Source: Taenia hydatigena
Lineage: Eukaryota > Platyhelminthes > Cestoda > Cyclophyllidea > Taeniidae
Reading direction: 5' to 3'
Length of the DNA stretch: 64,000 bases
Assembly (NCBI GenBank): GCA_036345935.2
Contig: JADWOT020000001.1
Location: 3,366,106 to 3,430,105 of the forward strand
Of this stretch, positions 52,291-64,000 are shown one piece after another (position 1 is the first letter of the stretch; each line of letters opens with the position of its first letter). A program made the position numbers and the translations under genes. The notes beneath the pieces were generated by a model. The model made no database searches. It had not been told where the DNA came from and saw nothing but the letters and a program-made list of their open reading frames with translations.

Positions 52291-55200
52291 TTTTTTAAAA
52301 GGCGATTATGAGAAAGAATTGGTGTCTATGACAGGCCCATAGAGAAGGCTCGTAATAAAGAATGATATACTTTATGAGGTCCAAAAGTGGAGAATGTACA
52401 TTCCACCAATTCTTCAACCTCATCGCTGTGGTAGACCTGTGAGAGCGTTCATCCACTTGGCTTTAACTCAATTTCTCCCCTCTGACCTATCAAAACGACA
52501 CACCTAATTTGTGTGGAAGAATGTCTACCTTGAATTTTGGTAGCTACAGATTTGCAGTGGGCATTTGAGCGCCTCCTCTAACCCTTTTGATCGAGGATGT
52601 TTTACCAAGAGTGGATTTTCTGGTGTGGATTCGCTGTAGAGGGTGGTGGTGAGGACGGCCCAAGCGGAGGTGATTGCTACTGCTTACGACAATAGAAATG
52701 CGGCACAATTGTGTTAAATTCTTTAGGAGCAATTAAGGGTCGTCTAAAATAAAAACCACAGTTCTCCACTTTACACTCATCTCTCATTATCATTTCTTAA
52801 TTAATGTGTGGAAAATCTTGCATATGCGATAAAATTAAGGTTAAACAAAGTCGCTTTATGCGAGGAATGATCCGCTTACTTGCTGGTAAAGTCCAGCAAG
52901 CTGATAGTCTAGGAGGTTCTTTGGCAGAGCATGGTCCGATAGTGATAATTGAGATGGCCGGAAAGTGAGGAAAGGTAGCTTGGTGCTACCTCCTCATGGC
53001 AAAGAAAGTTGGGCACATCAAAGGACCCACGTGGCAGCATCGGCACGTACTTTTATTTCCTTCCCTGATTCATTTTTTTATGCAAAATGTTGTTCTTCCC
53101 TTCTTTTGTTCAGGCAATAGGGTGAGATAAAAAAGAACTCTTGCTCTTCTTCGTGAATAAGATGACCCTGCCTGTTGATCGTCGATTGTCACTTCTGCCT
53201 TCTCCCGAAACTAAAAGACGCAAAAAGGATATGATGCCATGGAAATGGAAGAGTATTTAAGCATCTATCACTTGTGCTCCTCCACTCTGCTTTCAGCTAT
53301 TCTTTAGTGGAACCAGAGTGATTTAAAACACGAATTATGGAGTGACGACCTCGTTACATCACTCCTTGACTGACAATGAATTTTGCGATTGTGGATAAGT
53401 GAGTGCACTGCATCACATGCCCCTCCGCATTATCCAGAGTGGTATCCCTCTCCACCTGCTAGATGGCGCCGACCAGACCGCCCCGCCGCTCTCCTGGCAC
53501 CCAACTGGACTGACGCTGCTTTGAAGTTGCACGCGATGCTCCACATGAAGTTGGAGATTGAGATGGGTCGCATCCATCACCAAAAACAGACTGCCTCTCT
53601 CAATTTTATATGGCTTTGCTAGGGTTTAGCACTAATTAAGCGTAAAATTAACTTTTTACAAAGGCAATGGAAGCCGTACATCTCTTTGTCTGGCCGAAGA
53701 GTTATGATGGAATAGTAAATGTGTTCAAATTTGAAATAATGGTGTCGAAAATAGGACTGCTAACAAATCAAGCATGAATTTGGACAAACTTCTATAAAAT
53801 ACGGCTTTGGGAATGACAACACGACGTAAACCCTGCCAAAAACAAGGATAAGAGATGGAATTCTTACCTTCAGTTAAGGCGATTTCATCACTAATTCTTT
53901 GGCGTCGATGGAGGAGGCAAGGAGAAGATGTGAGAACGTATCAAGTCAGATGCGATGCACGAATCAGGGACACCAAGTTCTTACTTTGAAAAGGAGAAAA
54001 GGTAGAAAGTAGGAGGCAGCCAAATTCATGACGTAACAGAGAGAGGGATTGTGTTGGAAACACTCAAGCCAATGACGATGCGTGAGGTACCCTGCAAGTC
54101 TCAGACCGTTGTAAGGTTCTCTCAAAAGGAATGTAGGACTCCTATAAAAGACATTTACACCTTTTTGGTACTTAAAAAAGCACAGAAAATTGTTTGTGCA
54201 AATAACTTCTATTTTGGAGCGACCAATTTACGCATGCAAGGGCTATTTCATTTGAAGATGGTCATTTGGAAGGATGAGACACCAAGCGCCAGTGCGGAGT
54301 ACGTCCATCCGATAACTATAGCGAAATTATTCTCTGTCTTGTAACCCAAGATGGGCAAGAAATAAAATCTTTTAGGTAAAACGGGTGCCCAATCATCACC
54401 ACTTTCGAATAGTACTGCTTTGATCCTCTGTTGCTCGCTGATAGTTGTTAGAGTCACCATCGGCCTCTGGTTGTTTGATGAGCTACGCAGTGGTCTTGTG
54501 ATAAAAGCAATGGCAAAGGAATACAAGTTGACTAAATCCATTGGTCTCTAGGGTCTACAGTACTTTGGCAGTCAGACTACATCCATGCCAACATGCGTGG
54601 CGACTTCTTCCACAGGAGGAACTCGAGCATGACGCTGATAACGACACACAACTAGGCCAACGCGGAACAACAGTTTTGAACGTGATGCAAACCTTCTTGA
54701 GCAGCAATAAAAAAGTCGGTGACGCCTCCAGAGCACCATCACTTGGTCCTTCGGTGGGTACTCAACACGCTTTGATCGGTAAGTATTAGAAATACCATCG
54801 CATTCTCATGCTTCTGGTCCTCAGCCTAGTTCAATTCGGCGGTCCACATGGGTATTCCTTCATTCCTTCTCATGCTGAATACATTGCCAACATATCAAAA
54901 GAAGAAAAAGCATGCTGCATTTTCTTCTTCGATGCGTATTCGAGCCGACATCTGCAACACCTCGATCTTCACTGTTTTTGAAATGTACCATAAATACGTA
55001 TTGCCGTTGCTACAACAAACTTTATGAATCTCTTATCAATAAAATGGAGAAATCTGGTTGAAACTGATTTACATCTTAGAAGGATTGCAACAATAATAGA
55101 GTTTTTGTGTCTTGTTAAGACTGCGGCTTATCAATGCAACCAATGCATTGGTCAGTGACATTTCGCAACAGCAGTCGAATTCAGGACCGAACCACATGTT

Positions 55201-57019
55201 TAACTACAAGTTTTTGAGGTGTACAATTGAGAGTTAAATGCATCCATTGGATTGTCACTTAATTTTAACGCTAGTACACTCCTTGCTAATCCACCTCTGC
55301 AATAGCGACATGCGGCACCGCCTAGGTGCTCTACTACCCTCATCAATGACCTCCCCATCCCTCTTCTAATTGCTTGATAAACTCCTTACCCACCCTCTAT
55401 CTCATGAACTTGCTGGAGGAAACTCAGGCACTGCAATGATAATAGCATTGTAAGATAAGCCTTGTTTGCAAACACTTGACCACATCCACTGCTGCTTTGA
55501 GGAAGGCTCACGTGCGCGTGGGTCGGTGGATGATTGCGTAGAAGAGCATCTGTTGTGGCGACCTGGACATCTAAATCAGACCAAGTGACCGTCAATTTGA
55601 CATTTGTTTGTCTTTCTTTTGCGTCATCGACTTCTCGGTTTACCGCAAGCCCACAGTCAACATTTGTAATGTTGTCGCCTCGCAACCTACTCTATCCACA
55701 TCAACACAAATGGAGACATAACTAGGTTGGCTTCTTCGCGACTTCAAAACCAACGTGTTATCTTTCTGTCCTTCCTTCCATACATCGGAAGAATCCGAGT
55801 CCTTCTTGGTCACGTTTTCTTATCTCAGTTGGGATGACAATCTCAGGCGTAGAGAGTATTTGTGATGCTTGAGAAAAAGCGGTGAAGATCGTTTAGCTTT
55901 GAGAGCGGTCAAAAGAGCTCACGCACTCTGGACTTGGAGCGCAAAAGAGACGTTGGTGGAGACGACGTCGACTTTTGCATGCATTCGAGTCGCATGCTAA
56001 TTTTACATTGCCGCCTTTGTCTTCTCATTGTTGTGTCTATGGTTTCACAACCCTTCAGCGTGGCGCGATTCATGTGATACACTCATGGTGACAAGCATGA
56101 ACTCACAATGCCTCACTGAGGCACTTCTAAGTTAAAAGCTCACAATTTCTATTTGATCGGTGGGAATAAAATCAAGTACTCTTGGGTTATGCATATTATC
56201 CAAAAGCAAAAGTCGAGTTTTTAGCAGGTTTAGGTTACTTGGGATCTTTCAAATACTTCATAGTCTCCTTGAGAATCCAACGTTTTAATGCTTGTGCGAA
56301 AGGCTCAACCACTCGTTGATTCAAGCACCGTCACAGCCCAGTCGAAATGGCGTTTATGGGCTCATTTGCAATACCAATCATCCCTGATTTGGCAAAATTT
56401 AAACAACAGGTACTTGAGTGCAGGTTACGAACTATTTAATCACCTTTCCTCATAAATTTTTAAATTGTACGCAAAAAAAAGTCATTGTCCACCGAATTGG
56501 GGTGCACCTACACTTTAAATGCTTCTAATTCAATGGCTAGAAGTAGTTTCCTTTTGGAGCTTTATGCAGATTTTTCGGTTAATTAAGGTAGTGCATTTCC
56601 GATGAGAGCATTACAGGGTTCGTTGGGTGATTGAATTTCAGCCCAACACTTCGTACTGCGGATCCCCGTTGAGAGATACTGTCCCGGTATAGCGCTGTGT
56701 AGAAGGGATTCACTTTAGGTGTTGATCACTACGGCACACATTGTAGCGAGTGGGAGAATGTGAGTACGTGAGCTACAAGTACCAAACATCAAGGCAGGCA
56801 TTCTTCACCATTAACATTCAACTCAAATTAGATGTGTCGTTATGAATGGTCGGAAAGGGAATTCGAGGTGAAGCCAGGTGAATGGACGTTCTAGCAGATC
56901 TACCACATAGTTAGCAAAAGAAGTGGTGTCATACACACCCTCTACAGTCGGATTTCGTGAAGTGAATTACCCTTTAGTAAAAGCCTTCAGCATGAGTCTG
57001 TTGCATACATTTTCAGCAG
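52291..57019. other. spacer between the inverted-repeat arms
   Basis: About 4.7 kb of unique-looking sequence. No gene is recognised. A frame at 54551-54780 on + is bounded by CTCTAG and a GTAAGT (reads STLAVRLHPCQHAWRLLPQE and on to SVGTQHALIG) and could be an isolated exon. Nothing connects to it. Confidence 0.45.
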
Positions 57020-59405
57020 ATTAGGCCGGAAAATTGGCAAATATAGTAGAGAGCTTGATTTTAATGCCAGTTTACCAATTGCCACTTTCAACGCCAAGCC
57101 AGAAATTGACAAGAAGTGTGAAATGTAGGTTCGCACAAATTGCGCACCAGTTTTGTGCATTCCGTTACCGACTGCTTCTGTCAATGCATTCGAGAGGAGG
57201 ATTTTTCACTAAATTATGTGAAAATACAAGGATTGTTCACACACAAATGTGAGTGGTGAAGTCAGTGTCATCGGATTGGTAGATTTGATGTGTGTCAATA
57301 AGGAGGATCGGTAAGTAATCGTGTGGGACATGCGATCTCAGAAGAATTTGCTTGTTTCACAACTATTTTCCTTACTAATTAGATGTCATTGCACGCAAGA
57401 TATACGCGCTTGAATGTAGAGGATGAATTTGGACTAATCGCGGTCGCATGGCTTGAATATTTGTACGTCAGTCGACATCGTCGCGGAACCTGTACGAGTA
57501 TCTCACCTTGACTCAATTAGGTCCAGTGCAGAAAGAACTAAATCGAACCCTCCTGATACCGACATCGCAACTTTCTCAAAGTGTTATCGGTGTGTATGTT
57601 GGAGGTACCTCAATGTGCGAATCCGTCAGTGGTTGGGGCAAGTGTCCGACTTTCCTCCATCATGGATGCGTGTCAATGGCAGCAGTTATGAGACACAGGG
57701 CAATATGATGAAGGACTAAGCCATTAAGGGGAGACGAGACATTTTAAACAATGACAGTCTCGATCCCATCGCACATTGTCCACCTCATCGCGACGCACAG
57801 CAGCCCAAACCATTCCAACTCGATGAGGAGATGAGGCGAAGCTTGAAGAAGTAGAGAGAGCCGAAATTTCGTTGCATGTTGCTGTGCCACAAATGGTTAC
57901 AGTGGGATGAACAGTAGTATGACCTCAAGAAAAGATGAAGTGCAGGTGATGCGGTTGTGTAAGATTCCGCAGTACTGAAACAGAACGATTTGGCCTATTT
58001 CAAATGGAAGCGCTGAGCCACCACACGGTGATAAGTTGCTTGCTACCCTTTTCGACTTATTTATTTAAAATTACGACGACATTGGTTGGATGAGTGATTC
58101 AACGCCAGATGAAGATTGACTGAACAAAGAATGATTGCGGCACTTAAAGTAGCGACAACCCTGATTCCATTTTCCATCTCTCTCTCCACTTTGACACAAT
58201 CTGTCCCGACGCAAAAAGGAGATGAGATGCCACACGCAGTATGATTATGTGGTTGGAACGGAGGGTCTTTGAGAAGTACAGTCGGATGGCCTGAAGGGTC
58301 AAACGAATTTGACTTAGGTGTGTGGCCATCTAAAAGACTTGATTAATCACTGAGCATTGGCGAGTTATTCGCCTTGACTTTGGATGCATCAAAGCCAACT
58401 GGGATGATGCAGTCACTGTTTGGGTGGTTCAACAACTGATAAAAGTTGAGACTTAGGTGGGAAAGAAAAGTGCACTGTGGTGTGAAGACCAATTTACAAA
58501 AGCACACACCAAGACAGCGTGGAAATGCCACATGGAAGTGATCGATGCCTCACTGTGAATTGCCTTGACCTTGGAGAACTAATGTGACTGTAGGTAGGGT
58601 GGGTGAAGGAGAGGAGAGCATTGGTTCGGTTAGTGGTGGTTGAGAGGAGTTGGACCCAACGGTAAACCGGTGGTACCTACAACCACTGCGTCGCCTCAGT
58701 GGTACCGGGGCATCGCCAACCACCACCACATCGGACGCTGCGTTGATGTCACCTGCATTAACAGTGGGGATACGGTGGTCTCCCCGATCATTGTCAAAGG
58801 TCTGTATCACACATCTACACAGAAGTTGTGGCTTCTTGTATGAGGGACAGGTGCATGTGTGGGCGAAATGTGAGTTGCCATCTGTCTAACGGTACTTATT
58901 GTTTGGAGAAGTTGGGAAGTCCAAGACTCAGGCATTCTTCTTGTCTCTTGACAATGCGTGCCCTGATTTATGTGAAGGAGGCATGATAGTGAAGAGGAGT
59001 GATAAAGCTCTGGGATCACAAATGCGCGCCCACTTTCTGTTTGTGTGCAATGGAATGGCTCATCTTAATGTGAAGAGATGGTGCGAAATTGGGTAATCTG
59101 AAGTGCATGGACATATTGTGTGGAGTGGACAACAGCAGTATGAGATGCATTGGCAATCATTCATGTCCTATTCCGACTGCACAGTCTATTGGGAAGGCAG
59201 CATCGACAGTTGGCTAACAGGATGTGGATGGGTTGGGTTTGTTGGGGGAAAGTGAGCGTACATGAGTGTAGGATGGCATGGCGGAGCCTTGTATCGGTCT
59301 CCTTGATCATCGGCCGCATTTGCACTTGTCTCAAACACAGAGACCGTTTGACACATCACACCACTTTACTTTACTTGACTAAAACACTGCAATTAAGTGA
59401 ACACT
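57020..59405 (-). repeat. right arm of a large inverted repeat
   Basis: This is the inverted partner of 49925-52290. Relative to the left arm it carries an extra 33 bp or so near 57165-57200, next to a GAATGCA repeat that may reflect local duplication, and lacks about 25 bp near 58840 where the left arm reads CAAACAAACAATAAGTACCG. The outer and inner limits are estimated by eye within about 20-30 bp. Confidence 0.88.
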
Positions 59406-62400
59406 TTAAGGCATGCAAATTAGCAGTGTCTTTCTGAATCACCCAACAGTTTTGCGCACAACGCAATTGTGAGTTCTTAGGGCCTATTGAGTTGTCGCAT
59501 TGCCTAGATGTTGTGGGAGACTTGAAAGCGCTCATATTTCGCGAACCACTGAAGGCGACTAAGCATTTTTTTCGGTGACGCTTATCACAAAGGATAGAGT
59601 ACGGAGGTGCCTTTTGTTTTGAAGAGGTACTAGGCATTATTTTGGTTGCACAATCTGGTCGTCAGCATTGTGTTTTGAATGCGTGTACCACTGAATTGTG
59701 AAATGGCTAACATCTTTATCTCGAGTGGGTCTTATTTGCCTTAAGAGAGGAGAAGATCGGTTTGTCAGGGCGCCAAATATATTAGACCCTTTTCACTTCA
59801 ATTTGCAAATGTTTCTCCATAGTTGCGATTAACTTTGGGTAATGCAACACCCCCAGAGAACTCTTGGTTAACTTGTATTTTAGCATGGAACGGATGTAAG
59901 CAGCCTATGACATGTTTTCTGACTGTCATTGCTCTGACAATTAGAGCATTCCATCCACGATAAGTTGCTCACCACTCTATTTGCATTAAACAGGAGGATT
60001 ATGCAGATAAATGGCATCCCATACGAAGTGAGGTGCTAGCACAACACACAAAGAGAGCTGGATAAACAATCAAAGCTACTAAGCTTCCAAGGGACCGTAT
60101 TAACTATGGTTCATGCCGCAGCAGTCCTCGACGGCTATCGATGTCTAGTGAATTAAATGTTATTGTCAAAAACTTTTCCGCCCTTCCTAAGGATGCTTTA
60201 TTTTCAAGCTGCTCAACATCAAAGAAAGAAGTACCTGGGCAAAATGTTGCGAAATTCGACATGAATGGCAAAATTTATGCACATTTTGATGGTGGAAAGC
60301 AATTGATCTTGATCATCGTGTGATTTTCCATGCACACAATCAGGAGGGAATGAGTGTGAGCACCACCCAAGCACCTACCTTACCACTTTCCAGAATATTC
60401 GCAGATTAGGTACTGATAACATTAGAACTTGTAAGAAGTCGAGTAGGAAGATGGTTTTTGAGTTTGCAGACACTCTCAGCACATTTTCTTGTCGAACAGT
60501 CAGCACTGATGGTTTCTGGGGTCGGCTTGATCTCGTTGCTATTGAAGCCTTCGTCTACTGAACCGACCTCCTAGTACTTATGACAGGCTTTACTGAATTC
60601 TATCCTTTATGATGCTCTGAAAAGGGGCAGCCTCAACAGTCCCCATCTAGAGAATGTCCAACATTGTGCTCATCGATTGAGTAATATTTAAGTTGCTGAT
60701 TTCGGCAAGGAATAGAGGCTAATGATCCTTTGATCATGACTTGTTCTATAATCGCGGATTTAGACGCAAACGACAGCTGTGAGCCCCTTTAAGACCCTCG
60801 GCCAATGTCGTTTTTAGACGTTGACACCATCGCTCTGTTGACCGAGTGAGACTGCATCGCGTTAGCGTTCCGACTGGTGATGGTTTTGGTGTGAAAGTGT
60901 TCGATGTAAGACATCATTAGTCATCCGTCCCTTGGTGACTTTTTCGGCACTGATTTGACTGTGCAAACAAAGCAATAGAGAATTGTAGAGATGGTGCATG
61001 TGTGGCGCCATGTTGACGACGAAAGTGGTGCAACTGTTTGTGTCCCTAAACTAGACGTAAACAAAGAGGTAACACACTTGACGCTGACCAAACATTGGCC
61101 CTGTTAGCCTCATTGCTGCGCCATTATCAATCTATTTTCAGTTGTCAAGCATTGACTGCTTCAGTGGGTCTGTATACTAAGCCTTCTCAACCGCCTTCCT
61201 CTTTAACACTAAGACTTGGCACTTACCTGCCAAAAATGCAAATTTTTTAAACCTCACGACTGCAAATTAGCTGAAGCTATGAAGCCAACGAAGAAGGGTA
61301 AGTGCAGTGCTAAGCTGAGAATACCAACAGCGTAATCAAATGTGAGCGACTCCTCCCGCAAATCGGGTCATACATCTATTCCTAATGTGGACGGTTCTTC
61401 CCTTTCCTCCTCTTTCCTTCTTCAACCTTACTATTAGAAGGCTGGTCGCTTCCAGACACCTTTATTATATGCTGAAGGCTGATATCGAGCAACTATGTCG
61501 GAGAGTCTAGAACGAGGATAAGTTGGCTTCTGGAGAGCGATCAGGCCAACATTGTCCTTCCGCCTCTGGTCTACAAATCACATTTAAAGAACATAAGTAT
61601 TACACTAGCTTCAACTAATTTATCCTCCAAATTTAAAAAAGTGTTTCTTACGGGAAACCATCACAGAAACAGCGAATTCACATAAAGTGGGTTTTATGTT
61701 TCGACTGAATTGCTTGAGAGGTGCACAAGCACGGTAATGCTAGGCAAATGGTTGAACACTCAGATGCGTACTTTATTGGGTAAGTGTTTTTCTGAATCAC
61801 TCAAATGTATCGTGCCTAATGCGATTATCTTACCTCCACACCCTGTGAGTTGCGCCCGCGCCTGGATGTTGAGCGCGATGGGGAGATTGACAGCTCTCGC
61901 TGACTGTTAAACCATGCAAGGCGATTAAGTCCTCATTTTGTCGTAAAGCTTACGTAGATGGTGGAAATAAATTAAACATTTTATGACATGAGGAATAATC
62001 CTGATTCTTTCACTTCTTTTCATGCCATAAACTCTCTTTGACTCAATAAGAGAAGGGAGTTCTTTTGTCAGTCTGGGAGAGTTGAACCTCACAGACTTGA
62101 TAGGAGTGAACAGTGTCGTGGCATTCATTGTAGGCGCAAAGGATCTAGGGACCGAGTTCACACACTTGTGTTTGCAAATCTACATCTGCGAGACCAAACA
62201 CGAATCTGTTGATTGTACCATTACTGACTAGGTGAGTGTGGGGTGACTTTGTCGGTAGATAGGGAGAGCAGGTTGTCTCCTACCTCCAATTAGCCTCCAC
62301 AAATATTCAAATCTGACGAATGCCAAGGGCAGCCAAGAAAGGTCTCCCTCCTATGCCTTCCTTTTGCATTGTTTACCACCTTAAGAAAGGGTTTTAATAA

Positions 62401-62542
62401 AGGGTAAATAAGAAGGTATTCAGGCCTGCACCAAAATTGCCAGTACTTTTTTGCATATTTCTTCAGTGTTAACCTTGTAAATCATGCTCACTTTCATGTC
62501 TTAAGCTTAGATACTCCACTTAATAGGGCCTACAACTTTGCT
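59406..62542. other. 3.1 kb without a recognised gene
   Basis: No exon set, domain or repeat I can name. Small frames at 60141-60323, 61710-61910 and 61925-62161 have no supporting splice sites or motifs. The final part approaches the Kunitz copy 5 promoter. Confidence 0.45.
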
Positions 62543-62627
62543 CCAATCAGACAGGCACTCGTAGAAAACGTATATAAAGGAACGGGTGTTTTCACACTGC
62601 GTCGGTTGACTACACCACTAAATCACA
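62543..62627 (+). promoter_or_regulatory. Kunitz copy 5 promoter: CCAAT block and TATA box
   Basis: CCAATCAGACAGGCACTCGT (62543-62562) matches the upstream block of copies 2 and 4. It is followed by TATATAAA at 62571-62578, 50-57 bp before the ATG. A TTTTCACAC/GACTACACCACTA leader like that of copy 2 lies between. This is the clearest core promoter in the cluster. Confidence 0.65.
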
Positions 62628-63415
62628 ATGACCAAGCTCATTCTTTTGGCTTTTGTTTTGCTTTGTGCTGTCTGCCTCAGTCAGGGTAAGTGATCAACCT
62701 TTCTTGTGTCGTATAGATCTTTACGTTTCTCTTTACTACACGTCCATCGGGTAAGGTGTACGCCAAAACTAATCACTCACCAGCATCCTCCTTCTAGTTC
62801 AACATAAATTCCTCAGTAGATCAATTCCAACTTCTACAATTTCACGCTCTAATCTTACCTTTCATTCTTGCGTGGAAGTAGCATGAAGGGAAAAATGAGG
62901 CATCTGCTCACCCTTAGTGATTGATCTGCTGACAGCTCGATGAAGTGGCTTTCAGACTAGACACTTGTCAATATAGTAGATTTTATTATAACCGAACAGC
63001 AAAGGCTATTAAAGGAGCTTGCCATAGTTAAAATGTAAGGTACTTCATTGCATTCAGACGGGCTCATTGGATCCATGAGACTTAGCTCGGCCTAATGTTC
63101 GTCTACCTCTATGTAATCGCAAGCATTAAGGATACTGTGAATTCAACCCATGTCTACCAAAGTTCACTACAGCTATCGACAATGATTCATGGACTTCAAG
63201 CTTACCTGATGTGATTTGGCTGGCTTTTAGGCAAAGCGAGAATCTGCACAATGCCGATTGAGAAGGGACCATGCAATGCCCACATCAAAGCTTACGGCTA
63301 CAATTTCAAAAAAGATCGTTGCGAGCGCTTCTACTACGGCGGTTGCGGAGGCAACGACAATCGCTTCAAGCACAAGAAAGACTGCAAACGTGTCTGCGGA
63401 AAGAGAAAGCACTAA
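62628..63415 (+). CDS. secreted single-domain Kunitz inhibitor, copy 5 (P1 Asn)
   Basis: Exon 1 is 62628-62685 (signal peptide MTKLILLAFVLLCAVCLSQ) and exon 2 is 63231-63415. It encodes 80 residues, the shortest copy. Cysteines are at 25, 34, 50, 58, 71 and 75 with BPTI spacing. P1 is Asn35 and P1' is Ala36 (a normal P1'). The domain shows RFYYGGCGGNDNRF. The tail is only GKRKH. It lies 15 kb from copy 4, beyond the inverted repeat, but shares exon size, intron phase and upstream block. AATAAA at 63481-63486 is 66 bp after the stop. Confidence 0.95.
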
Positions 63416-64000
63416 ATTCTTCGTCAACGGAAGCAAAATTCACTACATGCATACTTCACGACGACGACTAATACTACTTAAATAAATGCGAAGATGGTAG
63501 TACTTCGCCTTTTACCCACATTAGCGATTTCAGGTTCTTGTAGAATTCTAGTGGGTGGCGGGCTCGAGTGGTTGGTTAACGGTGAGGAATCTAAAGCACT
63601 ACCACATTGATGGAGGCTGTCAGAAGTGTTCATGTAAATTACTTCTTAATTAATTACTTCTCTCACTCATTTGTTCAGCTCTCCTTTTCTCTAAATTTAC
63701 TCTTTTTAGTCTACTTTACCTCTCCTGATGCTGCATGACATCACCAGCTTCCCCTCGCATTTTACTTACGGCCGCGACAATGAAAATGTCAATCATTTTA
63801 GCTTATGATTTGCGATTAGCGTCGTCTAAATAGTAGCACAGGCATTGTGATCAGAGCCACAAAGAAGTACTTAGCAGTGACTCCAACAACCTGCTCTACA
63901 TTTTGTTCTTGGAATCAGGAAGCATCACAAGACAAAACGCTTGACGAATTTCAATAGGGCAGAGCAAAACATGAGGCAGAAAATTTGGTTGAGGTCACCT
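63416..64000. other. 3' flank of Kunitz copy 5
   Basis: It contains the AATAAA signal and a GTGGGTGGCGGG-type stretch resembling the 3' flank of copy 1 (GGTGGGTGGTGGGT near 40502). No further gene seen. Confidence 0.5.

Noticed and set aside
54541..54789. Open frame ending at a GTAAGT in the palindrome spacer
   Set aside because: Looks exon-like, but no partner exon or domain was found. An alternative frame with SDYIHAN resembling a tyrosine-phosphatase motif stops at once and lacks the rest of the domain.

Overview
This window is nuclear DNA from a multicellular eukaryote, most likely a parasitic flatworm and probably a tapeworm (Cestoda, Echinococcus/Taenia type). The evidence is: spliced genes with short GT-AG introns next to kb-sized ones; conserved animal housekeeping genes (epsin, an LRRC40-like protein, exosome subunit EXOSC5/RRP46, an LSM14/Trailer hitch protein); a decayed Ty3/Gypsy LTR element; and a tandem family of tiny secreted single-Kunitz-domain protease inhibitors with a two-exon layout like those described in Echinococcus. 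The species call is inference; the gene calls come from exon-by-exon reading with splice phase checked at the junctions.

Layout. 0.7-6 kb: the 3' end of one unidentified + strand gene, then most of a second one (with a GC-AG intron). 6.6-9.8 kb: an internally deleted Gypsy-type retrotransposon with both LTRs and a near-perfect 5-bp target duplication. 10-17.2 kb: an epsin gene (+), from ENTH domain to C-terminal NPF. 17.2-23.7 kb: no gene recognised. 23.7-30.8 kb: an LRRC40-like leucine-rich-repeat gene (-). About 450 bp away, divergently, lies EXOSC5 (+, 31.2-32.2 kb), then LSM14 (+, 33.1-34.8 kb). 37.6-38.2 kb: weak candidate exons. 38.45-38.9 kb: a CATC microsatellite field.

39.7-63.4 kb: the Kunitz cluster (+). 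It has four intact genes, one nonsense-mutated copy and one relic of a first exon. The intact copies share signal-peptide exon size (58 nt), intron phase, cysteine spacing and upstream sequence, but the residue at the predicted reactive-site P1 position differs in every copy (Asp, Gly, Arg, Asn), and each ends in a basic tail. The last gene is about 15 kb from the others. That gap holds a candidate small membrane-protein gene (-), a possible solo LTR/TRIM-like piece, and a large inverted repeat with two arms of about 2.4 kb around a 4.7-kb spacer.

The housekeeping genes are not functionally linked to one another. The accessory biology of interest is the rapidly diversifying Kunitz array and the palindrome that now separates its members.
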